From assembly GCA_033980235.1 (NCBI GenBank), contig CM067080.1, forward strand, positions 2,027,501-2,091,500: 64,000 bases of DNA, given 5' to 3'. Each line of letters begins with the position of its first letter. The first letter of the stretch is position 1. Source of the stretch: Diadema setosum (lineage: Eukaryota > Echinodermata > Echinoidea > Diadematoida > Diadematidae). The notes below the pieces were generated by a model. That model saw nothing but the letters and a program-made list of their open reading frames with translations, had not been told where the DNA came from and made no database searches. The translations under genes and the position numbers were made by a program. This document shows positions 41,524 through 54,096 of the stretch, piece by piece.

Positions 41524-43579
41524 GCAAATCCTAAAAAGGAATGCTACACGAAAGGTACATGAAATATAACTGAAAATATTAATTTGAAGTATACTTCATA
41601 ACGATATAAAATCGACGATGAATAGACAGAATGGTACTGAGTGAGTGTGGTACATGTGAGTATTAGCAATTATAACTGCAATGACACAGAGTTCTAGACG
41701 GAGTATCTATTTCATTCTGGCTCGATAAAGTTGCATTTACAGTTGCTTTTTTGATAAGAATCCTTTTGGTATCATATCCAAGAGGTAGGATGCAATAGAT
41801 AATTCAATTCAATTCAATTTATGTATTTTCATAATTCTCATTTATGAATATTACATCAGAAATGATAGTTCTTTTTTTTTACCTTGTCAACAATGTGCAA
41901 AATCAAACAATTGAGCCGTTCAGCAGAATTGCAAGTACGAAATAAGATCTGCAGACACAAAGCTATCATGCCATTGAATCTGTACATTTATGCAGTTTGC
42001 AAATTCTCTTCTATGTCACTCACACGTTAGGAATTTATATGTAACATTAAGAATCACATCCTCTTATTGAATCTATGTAAAGACAAAAAAAAAAAGGTAG
42101 CTCTGCCCGGGATTAGTCAATAGTCAGGAGAGCCGTCTGCCATCATTTCACCCGATTTAAAACTACCAAACATTAGATATAACACACTCTATCTGTTCGT
42201 GCTAAAAACAGATTGACAGCAAATAGGAACACAATGTATTATGCAATATTTAGTTACTTGTTTCGCCCATAAGACTGACGAGAGATATTGAACCAAGAAG
42301 CATCTGCCTTTAAAGTGGCAAGCAGCCAAAAACTGCCTTCTACATTCACCACAGTATGAATTACAAACAATCTCCTATTGATGCGAACTGTACTTTAACT
42401 AAAATACCTTCAGTGTTTATACTATAGATCAAGTTTTTAAATAGCTTAGATAACAATTTAAAAGAATCTGTTAATCACATTCAAATACAAACTGCAAAAC
42501 GAAAAAAAGAATCTGCTTTCCGCATACACCAGAAAATAACATTGTTAATGTAACTATCCTTCATTTTTATAACCTGTGCTTGAGATTGAGTAGTCTCTTT
42601 ACAGACCCTCTTTCTTTTCTTCTTCGCTCCTCTTTCCTCGTTCTCCATTGTGCTGTAACTTCTAATTGCGTATTTTCTTCACGTGCGCATGTTTGTTACT
42701 TCTGTATTGTTTTTGTTGCTGCCGTTGATCACCAGTATATTCATGGTACATCACACGATCCAATAAATAGTGTCTACGCCGAAACATCCTTCAGTTACTA
42801 TTTCATTATGGGTGAGGCCAGGGCAGGGAAACTTTTCAACACATGGTTGAACATCATTTTAGTGGTAATGAAAGATAGTGACGGTAGACGGAAATGGCCA
42901 TACCAAACGTCACAGAAAGGGTCGTCATGAAAATTAACATAATTGCCTTACAAGTCAGACATGAAAAAAGAAACACATTTTCGCATGTCAACTATACCTC
43001 AGCCATTAATTTTCATATGTCAGTATCAATTTAGTTAATTTCACGTGCTATTTGCTTATCGCATGGCTTGTCACATCCCAGCAGCAGATAGGTATTTCTC
43101 CTATCTTGACGAGTGCTGTTCGTTGTTCCAAAAGTTTGATAATCCGAAAATGAAATAGGATCTGATATTCCATAGGCTCCTTACTCCGAGACACATACGT
43201 TTAGTATATCCATGTTTCGTTGTTTCGGAAATGAAATAAGGTTTTTTAATATGGAGAGCAAAGATTTCTGAAGAATGTCTGAATCTGAAGAAGAAGTACT
43301 CTGCGGCGAAAAAGGGAGTGACGAGGGAGTGGGGGATCACGGCGTATGGCTAGGAGAGGCTAATCAGGGAATAAGCAGTAGATACAAGAATGTTGTTTTT
43401 TATTTCATCTGCCTTTGAGTGGCCTCCTATCATATAATTATTTTCAACGCCATGCGTGGCTCATCGTGATGTTGTTGAAGAGAAGCAAAGAGGAGAAATA
43501 CTTTTTTCCTCAAGAAATAATACAATGTCAAATTTCGATTGTAATTCACCAATAGGTGAGCGTATCTCGTGCGAGCAAG

Positions 43580-43617
<38 letters not shown>

Positions 43618-45271
43618 TAAGGGAGTAGGTATTCATGCATCTCCCATGTCAAAAATAAACTTGTCTTCATATTCGGGATTAATAAGCCTTCGGAATAACG
43701 AACATTATTTCACTTTGGGACTAACGAACATCAGGTACATGGAATGTGTGTTTCGAAACTTTAAACAAGCCTTCGGAATTATAAGCCTTATTTCATTTTC
43801 GGATTAATGAACCCGTTCTTAGCTTTTTAGACTTATGACCTTTACTTCATTTTCAGACTATGAACAAACCTTCGAAATGATGAACCTTATTCCATTATCG
43901 AGTGAACCTTCACGGTCTTGCTTCTTAAAAATCTACTTTGGTTCTACCTTTTCATCATCCATATTCATTCTCATTCATTCATCTCATTCATTCATCGAAC
44001 AAAATCAATTACAATCAGGCTATAAGTGATAATGAGCACAGAAGTTTTTGATCGGCACGGTTAGGGTTTGTTTACATTGTAGCAAGTCGACTATCTGTGT
44101 GCATTTGATATTGTGACGTGGGTAGGCCGATTTAAGACAGACCGGATTGGCTGCGTACAAAGAGAGACTAGCAAACCAATGAAAGGTCTGCTTCTCCCAA
44201 AATAAAACTATGGAGAGTAGTATTAGAAAATGTGGGTATGTAAAGAATTATCATTACATTATTTCACTATAGACTATAATTTGCAGTATTCCCAAACTAG
44301 AGATATCTCTATTTCGGACAGACCAAAAAAGAAAATATCGTATATATAATGATATGCACATAATTATGTTTTTTAATGCGACAAAATGGCGCCGGTTGCC
44401 TGTCTGTCCGTCATGATCATAAATTAGTCGATTTGTGGACGACGTAACTTAAGAACTGATCCAGGTATATATCAAAATAAACTTTCTGTATGTGGTGTTG
44501 GGGTTCGGTTGTGCATGGTACCGTCTAATAGACATGATATAGTGTACAAACCCTAACTTCCTCAGTATATAAATTATCATGTCAGACAAACGCGTTTCTC
44601 GACAAATACGATCTTGCCCCTAACATGGAATCTTCGTCATCGAAATCCTTTGAGCACAATATTTTCAGGCATCCTCCATTAAGCTTAAAAACAGATCGTA
44701 TATTCGGGATTGGGTGTATGTAGAATTTTATGGTAACTCTAAGAATGAAGGCTAATTGCCCAGAATTGCCAAGGTGCCAACCTACATATAGATATACTTT
44801 TATTGCCTGTACAATTCACAAATCAAAATGAATTTCTTGCAGGTCATAAATATTGATAGAATGTTCATACTGGAACATGTACATAATTATGCAAATATTC
44901 TCATTATGCTATTTATGAAATCTACGACACACACACACACACACAAAGATGCACGCATTCGATGCTTATATAGCAGACTTCAAATCACAACTCAGAACAC
45001 ATCTTTTCATTTAACTGTCTATTGTCATTAAGTACACCAGAATCTTTTGCAGCGCAGAATATCTTTTTTATACGTTTTGCGCTTTATAAGTTGATATGTT
45101 ATCATTATTGTTGATTATACACATATAACATACAATGATAACGCAATTATTTTGAACAATTAGTTCCATAAGTGTATTATATTATGCATACTTTGAATAG
45201 ATACGACCAGTATGACAAAAAAAAAACCCGTCAGAATGACTGGTCCTTTTGTATAGCAATGCTCTATATTG
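41524..45271. repeat. Tandem unit 1 (~3.75 kb)
   Basis: A full unit from TGCAAATCCTAAAAAGGAAT to GCAATGCTCTATATTG. It contains AATTC pentamer repeats (41804-41819), a 116-residue open frame (42580-42930), the gene-proximal flank block (from 42800), the paired minisatellites, (TG)n at 43583-43612 and (AC)n near 44931. It is nearly identical to unit 2 through most of its length. There is no exon 1 and no convincing gene. Confidence 0.85.
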
Positions 45272-45640
45272 GATTGGATTTATTTATTCAATACTCCATA
45301 AAAACCATATAAACAAACAGAGAAAATACACTACATATAAGTACAAATACATTACATTTAAATTCATGTCGTCAAATTTGTATAAAATAACTGATATGAC
45401 TGCAACGGATACAAAATATAAACGTCAACATAAGAAATCATGAAGCATTAGGAACTTGACAGGAAGGCGGTGCCTTATATGAAGCCAAGTCCTTTAACAT
45501 GTACCAAACGAATATCATAGATATTGCAGTTACAAACAGCAGCACCAAAAAAAAAAAAAAAAAAAAAAAACATAGACACACAAACACATTAAACAAAAAG
45601 TATATGTATAGTCTTATCAAAAATATTTTCTATGATACAT

Positions 45641-45959
45641 TTATTCTAAAGATTGTCTGTCACTTAAATACCGCTTAAGATGGGTTTTAAAAATCGTAAA
45701 AGTCTGACTTGACTTTATTTCCTCTGGTAACTCATTCCATATTTTCGGTCCATTATAAAATATTGACTTTTGATACGAGCTTAATCTTACAAATGGCAAG
45801 TGATAATTAAAAAAGTTTCTTGTTATACATGTATGCACCTGGCTATTAAGCTTAAAGTAATTATTTAATACTCCAGGAAGCATATTATGAGAACATGAAA
45901 ACATAAATATTGCACTTTGATATATATACATATTATAAATATTAAGAATTTTCATCAAA
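45641..45959 (-). pseudogene. ORF2 C-terminal domain, displaced by a frameshift
   Basis: After ORF2 stops at 45942, the family-typical C-terminal tail continues in another frame. It contains KILNIYNMYIYQSAIFMF, PFVRLSSYQKSIFYNGP, IWNELPEEI and FKTHLKRYL. The frame change lies near 45950-45960, in an A/T-rich stretch, and could be a 1-nt insertion or a 2-nt loss. It could also be a sequencing error. Confidence 0.8.
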
Positions 45960-48656
45960 TATTGGCATTGTATGAGCACGGTAATCGCTATGAGATACAA
46001 TTCTGATTGCTTTCTTTTGTAATTTTAAAAGCCTCAACATATTTTGTTCACTACAGTTTGCCCAGATTTGTATACAATAATTCAAATAAGGCAGAATTAG
46101 AGAATTATACAATAATAATAAAACTTCTTTTGGATACGAATGAAATCTATACAATAGACCAATATTTTTTGAAAGTTTGTTGCAGACAACATCAGTGTGC
46201 TGGTTCCAAGACAATTTTTCATCAATTATTACACCTAAAAACTTAACATATGGAACACGTTTAATAAAAACATCATTGATTTTAATGTAAACAAAATCAT
46301 TGTGTACTTTTTTGTTTGAAAATAACATAAAATTTGTTTTATTTATATTAAGAACAAGCTTATTTATATCTAACCAATAAACTAGCTTTTTTAATTCACT
46401 TGCAAATTGTTCCTGTAATATTTGTATATCAGAATTTGACATGAACACACTGGTGTCATCTGCATATAAAATAAACTTTAAACCATCAGACACATTACAT
46501 ATATCATTAATATACAGAATAAATAACAAAGGGCCTAATATAGACCCTTGTGGAACACCACCCTTAATTGTCTTTTGATTAGAGGTATAACCATTAATTG
46601 ATACATATTGTTTACGATTATCCAAATAGCTTTGAAACCATTTGTATACAACACCTCTCATACCATAACAATAAAGTTTATCTAGAAGAATATGATGATC
46701 AAGGGAATCAAAAGCCTTACTAAGATCTAAAAATAATCCAATTGTTATTTCTTTTTGTTCTAATGCATTCAATATTTTGTAAAGAAAGTCAACTAATGCA
46801 TAAGATACACAATACTTTGGCCTAAATCCAAATTGATTATCAGTTATGATATTACACTTTTCTAAAAAATCTATTACTCGATTAAAGACACATCTTTCGA
46901 GAACTTTTGAAAATAAAGGAAGAATAGATATAGGGCGATAATTTGATATATCGTCCTTAGATTCATTTTTATGAATGGGTATAACTTTTGCAATTTTTAA
47001 ATTATTAGGAACTTCACCAGTTAACATAGATAAATTACAAATTTCACATAAAGGAATACAAAGAATATGAATAACTTTTTTAATAGGCAGAACACCAATT
47101 TCATCATGCCCAGGACTTTTACCATTTTGAATATCACTAACAATCCGGATTATTTCATCAGGAGAACACGGCTCAAAGAAAATACTACTTGCATTTCTTT
47201 TAATATTACTCATATAATTACCAACTCGTTTACAAGATGAGGCAAGTTTGGGCCCAATATCAATAAAAAACTGATTAAAAGCAGAACATATATCATCTTG
47301 CCCAGTTACAGTTTTACTATTGCACTTTAATACATTAGGGAGGGCATTTGACTTCTTTCTTGTACCAAGCATATCATTAACTATATTCCACACTTTTTTC
47401 ATACTACCTGTAGCTGATTCAAATTTGTTTCTAAAATGCAAAATCTTAGCCTTCTTTATTTCTTTTGATACCATATTTCTGTATTGCTTATACCTAAAAC
47501 ATCTGTACTCAGTTGGATTTTTAACATACTTCCTGTACAATATACATTTTTTATTACAAAGTTTACGTAATGATGTGTTAAACCACGGCTTATGCATATA
47601 CTTTTTCTTATTTGTAACATGCTTGACAGGAAAGCAATCATAATATATTTTGGTCAACTTTTCAATAAAATCATTATAAGCATCATTTGAGTTATCATGT
47701 GTAATATTCCAACACGTGTTGCTAACCGCTTGAACAAATTTCTCACAATTCATAGAATTAATATCACGTGTAAAAAAAATATCTGAATCACTATTATTTT
47801 TCAATAAGATGTTGCTCACAGAAAAAACAGGAAAATGATCACTTACATCTGCTAAGAGTACGCCTGCAACTTCTTGATCGAGAACGTTGGTAAAGATGTT
47901 GTCAAGTAATGTTGCTGACTGGGGTGTAACACGTGTTGGAATATGAATCAAAGGATATAAACTATTTGACATGCATAAATCTAAAAAATTATTTACATGA
48001 TGACAAACAGATATCTCCAATAAATTCAAATTAAAATCACCTAACAAATACACAGATTTGTTTTCAGCATTAATAACATGCAGAATATTATCCATTGATT
48101 CTAAAAAAGGATTTACACATTGGTTTGGTGGCCGATATATAACACCTACTATAACATTGTGACATTGAGTCTTGAATTCAATAAATAATGATTCTATATA
48201 TGGTTCATTAGTATCCAAATCTGTTCTAGTTATAAATGATAATTTTTTATTAATGTATATTCCAACACCACCTCCTCGTTTATTTCTTCTTCCTTTAGCT
48301 AAAAATGTATAATTTCCAATATCAAATAAAGAGTCACTCTCATATAGCCAGGTTTCTGTGACAGCTATTGTGGAAAACTGCATCCTTAGCATATCAAGTG
48401 TGGACTGCAAATTATCAAAATTTTTACGCATACTCCTGCAGTTAAAATGAATGGTTGAAAATCTGCTATAAATATTTTCATGATAAAAAACATCAGATAT
48501 ATCTGTATTGAACTGGTCATAAGTGTAAAAAGACTGATCAGACCCTTCTTTTTCTTCACTTTTATCAAATGGAGATAAATATTCAGACAATCCTATACCA
48601 TTACTGACATCACTATTGACAGAATCAAAATAAGTTTGAGTTTGATATTCAGACAT
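45942..48656 (-). CDS. LINE ORF2: AP endonuclease plus reverse transcriptase
   Basis: The 904-residue frame has an N-terminal APE-type endonuclease with HFNCRSM (70-76), ETWL (101-104), GGGVGIYIN, LLGDFNLNLL and SDHFPVF (272-278). The reverse transcriptase follows, with NYRPISILP (572-580), DLSKAFDSLDH (644-654), PQGSILGPLLF (702-712) and the catalytic YADDT (731-735). These enzymes nick the target DNA and copy the LINE RNA onto it. Motif style and the presence of an endonuclease fit the CR1/L2/Crack group. The C-terminal domain is cut off by a frameshift (see 45641-45959). Confidence 0.92.
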   Translation of the reverse strand: MSEYQTQTYFDSVNSDVSNGIGLSEYLSPFDKSEEKEGSDQSFYTYDQFNTDISDVFYHENIYSRFSTIHFNCRSMRKNFDNLQSTLDMLRMQFSTIAVTETWLYESDSLFDIGNYTFLAKGRRNKRGGGVGIYINKKLSFITRTDLDTNEPYIESLFIEFKTQCHNVIVGVIYRPPNQCVNPFLESMDNILHVINAENKSVYLLGDFNLNLLEISVCHHVNNFLDLCMSNSLYPLIHIPTRVTPQSATLLDNIFTNVLDQEVAGVLLADVSDHFPVFSVSNILLKNNSDSDIFFTRDINSMNCEKFVQAVSNTCWNITHDNSNDAYNDFIEKLTKIYYDCFPVKHVTNKKKYMHKPWFNTSLRKLCNKKCILYRKYVKNPTEYRCFRYKQYRNMVSKEIKKAKILHFRNKFESATGSMKKVWNIVNDMLGTRKKSNALPNVLKCNSKTVTGQDDICSAFNQFFIDIGPKLASSCKRVGNYMSNIKRNASSIFFEPCSPDEIIRIVSDIQNGKSPGHDEIGVLPIKKVIHILCIPLCEICNLSMLTGEVPNNLKIAKVIPIHKNESKDDISNYRPISILPLFSKVLERCVFNRVIDFLEKCNIITDNQFGFRPKYCVSYALVDFLYKILNALEQKEITIGLFLDLSKAFDSLDHHILLDKLYCYGMRGVVYKWFQSYLDNRKQYVSINGYTSNQKTIKGGVPQGSILGPLLFILYINDICNVSDGLKFILYADDTSVFMSNSDIQILQEQFASELKKLVYWLDINKLVLNINKTNFMLFSNKKVHNDFVYIKINDVFIKRVPYVKFLGVIIDEKLSWNQHTDVVCNKLSKNIGLLYRFHSYPKEVLLLLYNSLILPYLNYCIQIWANCSEQNMLRLLKLQKKAIRIVSHSDYRAHTMPIFDENS

Positions 48657-49074
48657 TTACCTAATACACTACACATAAAACACACAGATTAAAAATAATG
48701 AGTCACAAGGATTCACAATGATACATTATAGATATCAAGAAATACCCAAAGCAAATCTAAAAAAAGCCACGGGGAGGCTATGAAGGCAGTTTAATGATCA
48801 TTAACAATTGTATTTCATGGCATGTTTGTTGGAGAAAGGAACACATAGAAAATCTACTCAGCATACTTTGTCCACTGTAGCCATATATTACATCTGTATA
48901 CAGCTATAGAGAGAGAGGGGGAAAAATGGAGAGGAAGAAAGATTTTGAAAAGAAAGAGAGAGAGAGAGAAAAAAAAAGCATGGCATAACATACACTACAT
49001 GGTGTATTTCAAACTCAAAAATATACAGATCAAATACATGAATAGGTACCTGCAGTGTTATGCATTTTTTCAAA

Positions 49075-49899
49075 TCATAGTTTTGTGAGATCGTCTTTGC
49101 ACTTTATCAGTCGTTTAGTAGATCTTCCATTGCTTGCAGGGATCAGGACAAAGACGCGACCATCTACAGTCCAAGCTGTTGTCACTTTCTCATGTCCTTA
49201 GGCCTCCAGAAGCAGATCGCGATTCCTGGAAGTAAGGTCTTCGTGGATGGTGATTCCACTTCCTTTCAGCTTGCGACGATGCAGTATCAACTTCTGCCGA
49301 GCTCGGTATGAGGAAAGTTTCACGATGATTCCTCTGCTCCTATCACCAGTGGGTTGCTTGCCGACTCGGTGGCTGCGATCAATGTCTGCGACACTGAGAT
49401 CCACTCCAATCCTTTTGGCAACATCAAGAACAACCTGGTCTGTACTTTCGTTGGGGCGTTGAGGAACACCGAAGATCCTTAAGCAATTTCTTCTTGAGTA
49501 CTGCTCAAGGTCATTCACAGTTGTTTGAAGCATGTTGATCATGTTGCACTTGGAGTCCAGAGCTTTCTCGAGTGACTGGATTTTCTTGTTTGCTTGGCTT
49601 TCACTCGCTGAGAGGTCCACAACGGAAGCTTCCAGAAGTTCACACCGCTCAGTGATTTTGTGCCACGAGTCATTTACTTGTGTTTGCAGGTCATTGCATA
49701 TCTTGTCTGTCTTTTTCAAAGACTTTTCAAGTCGCGACAAGCATTCATCTTGTTTTTTTATTCTTTCCACAATTTCCTCCAGTTTCTTTTCCACTGATCT
49801 TTCCACTGCTTCAGCAAGGTGTTCAGTAATAGCATCAAGAAATTCTGTGCTTTCCAATAGTTCTTTCAGAACAGATGCAATCAATTTCTTTGAAGCCAT
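49075..49899 (-). pseudogene. LINE ORF1 (coiled coil + RNA-binding-like), interrupted by TAA
   Basis: The most likely start is the Met of MASKKLIASVLKEL at 49899; an upstream in-frame Met at 49959 adds 20 unconvincing residues. Residues about 10-125 are a heptad-rich coiled coil (LAEAVERSVEKKLEEIVERI). It is followed by LEQYSRRNCLRIFGVP, DIDRSHRVGK and GIIVKLSSYRARQKL, which resemble the RRM/C-terminal regions of LINE-1-like ORF1 proteins. A TAA at 49198-49200 ends the open frame, but the same frame continues for 40 codons to 49075, with the conserved-looking TAWTVDGRVFVL. The stop is thus probably a disabling mutation. ORF1 proteins bind and package the LINE RNA. Confidence 0.8.
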
Positions 49900-50355
49900 G
49901 ACGTATCGTGGAGAATACCAAGTCAAAGTAGATTTATGGAATTTTCTGACAGAACTCACGAATTATGTTTTGATGCTGCACATATCTAGGTCATGCCGAC
50001 AATGGGTAGATCCCCTACACAGTACTAGCGTTCGTGCATGCATGGCAGTAATGAACGCGAAATCCGTACAGAACGTGTAAAGGAAACACCAATCTTAGTA
50101 TGTGGGACAACAGTGTAGCAAGAGTCTCATTACAGGTTCTCGGAGGTTATGGAGAAGTACAAACGGTATCAAAATTCCATACCATGCAGTGGTTGATGTT
50201 ACTCCCCATGTGTGGCAAAATGTTGAGATATACAGTATTATCACATTGTGATCAGAACAATCTGCAGAGAGTTCTAGAAGATGGCAAGAAACGACGATTT
50301 TCACAGCCTTTCAGTAGGGGGAAACGATGCCAGACCAGCGCCCTCATTTGTAACT

Positions 50356-52410
50356 CCTAAAAAGGAATGCTACACGAAAGGTACATAGAATATGATTGAA
50401 AATATTAATTTTGATGCATACTTCATAACGATATAAAATCGACAATGAATAGACAAAATGGTACTGAGTGAGTGTGGTACTTGTGAGTATTTGCAATTAT
50501 AACTGCAATGAAACAGAGTTCTAGACGGAGTATTTATTTCATTCTGGCTCGATAAAGTTGCATTTACAGTTGCTTTTTTGATAAGAATCCTTTTGGTATC
50601 ATATCCAAGAGGTAGGATGCAATAGATAATTCAATTCAATTCAATTTATGTATTTTCATAATTCTCATTTATGAATATTACATCAGAAATGATAGTTCTT
50701 TTTTTTTACCTTGTCAACAATGTGCAAAATCAAACAATTGAGCAGTTCAGCAGAATTGCAAGTACGAAATAAGATCTGCAGACACAAAGCTATCATGCCA
50801 TTGAATCTGTACATTTATGCAGTTTGCAAATTCTCTTCTATGTCACTCACACGTTAGGAATTTATATGTAACATTAAGAATCACATCCTCTTATTGAATC
50901 TATGTAAAGACAAAAAAAAAAAGGTAGCTCTGCCCGGGATTAGTCAATAGTCAGGAGAGCCGTCTGCCATCATTTCACCCGATTTAAAACTACCAAACAT
51001 TAGATATAACACACTCTATCTGTTCGTGCTAGAAACAGATTGACAGCAAATAGGAACACAATGTATTTATGCAATATTTAGTTACTTGTTTCGCCCATAA
51101 GACTGACGAGAGATATTGAACCAAGAAGCATCTGCCTTTAAAGTGGCAAGCAGCCAAAAACTGCCTTCTACATTCACCACAGTATGAATTACAAACAATC
51201 TCGTATTGATGCGAACTGTACTTTAACTAAAATACCTTCAGTGTTTATACTATAGATCAAGTTTTTAAATAGCTTAGATAACAATTTAAAAGAATCTGTT
51301 AATCACATTCAAATACAAACTGCAAAACGAAAAAAAGAATCTGCTTTCCGCATACACCAGAAAATAACATTGTTAATGTAACTATCCTTCATTTTTATAA
51401 CCTGTGCTTGAGATTGAGTAGTCTCTTTACAGACCCTCTTTCTTTTCTTCTTCGCTCCTCTTTCCTCGTTCTCCATTGTGCTGTAACTTCTAATTGCGTA
51501 TTTTCTTCACGTGCGCATGTTTGTTACTTCTGTATTGTTTTTGTTGCTGCCGTTGATCACCAGTATATTCATGGTACATCACACGATCCAATAAATAGTG
51601 TCTACGCCGAAACATCCTTCAGTTACTATTTCATTATGGGTGAGGCCAGGGCAGGGAAACTTTTCAACACATGGTTGAACATCATTTTAGTGGTAATGAA
51701 AGATAGTGACGGTAGACGGAAATGGCCATACCAAACGTCACAGAAAGGGTCGTCATGAAAATTAACATAATTGCCTTACAAGTCAGACATGAAAAAAGAA
51801 ACACATTTTCGCATGTCAACTATACCTCAGCCATTAATTTTCATATGTCAGTATCAATTTAGTTAATTTCACGTGCTATTTGCTTATCGCATGGCTTGTC
51901 ACATCCCAGCAGCAGATAGGTATTTCTCCTATCTTGACGAGTGCTGTTCGTTGTTCCAAAAGTTTGATAATCCGAAAATGAAATAGGATCTGATATTCCA
52001 TAGGCTCCTTACTCCGAGACACATACGTTTAGTATATCCATGTTTCGTTGTTTCGGAAATGAAATAAGGTTTTTTAATATGGAGAGCAAAGATTTCTGAA
52101 GAATGTCTGAATCTGAAGAAGAAGTACTCTGCGGCGAAAAAGGGAGTGACGAGGGAGTGGGGGATCACGGCGTATGGCTAGGAGAGGCTAATCAGGGAAT
52201 AAGCAGTAGATACAAGAATGTTATTTTTTATTTCATCTGCCTTTGAGTGGCCTCCTATCATATAATTATTTTCAACGCCATGCGTGGCTCATCGTGATGT
52301 TGTTGAAGAGAAGCAAAGAGGAGAAATACTTTTTTCCTCAAGAAATAATACAATGTCAAATTTCGATTGTAATTCACCAATAGGTGAGCGTATCTCGTGC
52401 GAGCAAGTTT

Positions 52411-52443
<33 letters not shown>

Positions 52444-54096
52444 TAAGGGAGTAGGTATTCATGCATCTCCCATGTCAAAAATAAACTTGTCTTCATATTC
52501 GGGATTAATAAGCCTTCGGAATAACGAACATTATTTCACTTTGGGACTAACGAACATCAGGTACATGGAATGTGTGTTTCGAAACTTTAAACAAGCCTTC
52601 GGAATTATAAGCCTTATTTCATTTTCGGATTAATGAACCCGTTCTTAGTTTTTTAGACTTATGACCTTTACTTCATTTTCAGACTATGAACAAACCTTTG
52701 AAATGATGAACCTTATTCCATTATCGAGTGAACCTTCACGGTCTTGCTTCTTAAAAATCTACTTTGGTTCTACCTTTTCATCATCCATATTCATTCCCAT
52801 TCATTCATCTCATTCATTCATCGAACAAAATCAATTACAATCAGGCTATAAGTGATAATGAGCACAGAAGTTTTTGATCGGCACGGTCAGGGTTTGTTTA
52901 CATTGTAGCCAGTCGACTATCTGTGTGCATTTGATATTGTGACGTGGGTAGGCCGATTTAAGACAGACCGGATTGGCTGCGTACAAAGAGAGACTAGCAA
53001 ACCAATGAAAGGTCTGCTTCTCCCAAAATAAAACTATGGAGAGTAGTATTAGAAAATGTGTGTATGTAAAGAATTATCATTACATTATTTCACTATAGAC
53101 TATAATTTGCAGTATTCCCAAACTAGAAATATGCCTATTTCGGACAGACCAAAAAAGAAAATATCGTATAATGATATGCACATAATTATGTTTTTTAATG
53201 CGACAAAATGGCGCCGGTTGCCTGTCTGTCCGTCATGATCATAAATTAGTCGATTTGTGGACGACGTATCTTAAGAACTGATCCAGGTATATATCAAAAT
53301 AAATTTTCTGTATGTGGTGTTGGGGTGCAGTTGTGCATGGTACCGTCTAAAAGACATGATATACACAGTGTACAAACCTAACTTCCTCAGTATATAAATT
53401 ATCATGTCAGACAAACGCGTTTCTCGACAAATACGAGCTTGCCCCTAACATGGAATCTTCGTCGTCGAAATCCTTTGAGCACGTTATTTTCAGGCATCCT
53501 CCATTAAGCTTAAAAACAGGTCGTATATTCAGGATTGGGTGTAAGTAGAATTTTATGGTAACTTTAAGAATGAAGGCTAATTGCCCAGAATCGCCAAGGT
53601 GCCAACCTACATATAGATATACTTTTATTGCCTATACAATTCACAAATCAAAATGAATTTCTTGCAGGTCATAAATATTGATAGAATATTCATACTGGAA
53701 CATGTACATATGCAAATATTCTCATTATGCTATTTATGAAATCTACGACACACACACACACACACACACACACAAAGATGCACGCATTCGATGCTTATAT
53801 AGCAGACTTCAAATCACAACTCAGAACACATCTTTTCATTTAACTGTCTATTGTCATTAAGTACAACAGAATCTTTTGCAGCGCAGAATATCATGTTTAT
53901 ACGTTTTATAAGTTGATATGTTATCATTATTGTTGATTATACACATATAACATACAATGATAACGCAATTATTTTAAACAATTAGTTCCATAAGTGTATA
54001 TGCATACTTTGAATAGATACGACCAGTATGACCAAAAAAAAAAAAAAAAAGAACCATCAGAATGACTGGTCCTTGTGTATAGCAATGCTCTATATT
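50356..54096. repeat. Tandem unit 2 (~3.74 kb)
   Basis: Nearly identical to unit 1 from about 50520 to 53200, including the same 116-residue frame at 51408-51758 and (TG)n at 52410-52438. Its first 200 bp resemble unit 3 more than unit 1. (AC)n at 53747-53774. Confidence 0.85.

Larger units (their letters stand above)
45272..50355 (-). mobile_element. Near-full-length CR1/L2-group LINE with ORF1 and ORF2
   Basis: The element sits on the minus strand between tandem units 1 and 2: the unit sequence CTCTATATTG | CCTAAAAAGG is split here. The 3' end is GAATAAATAAATCCAATCC-like at 45272 and the 5' end lies near 50355. It carries a coiled-coil ORF1 and an endonuclease-RT ORF2. ORF1 has an in-frame TAA before its conserved C-terminus, and ORF2 shifts frame before its C-terminal domain. 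This copy is therefore recent but probably inactive. No clear target-site duplication was found; about five target bases (CAAAT) appear altered at the junction. Confidence 0.9.

Noticed and set aside
47320..47643. 107-residue plus-strand frame
   Set aside because: Antisense shadow of LINE ORF2.
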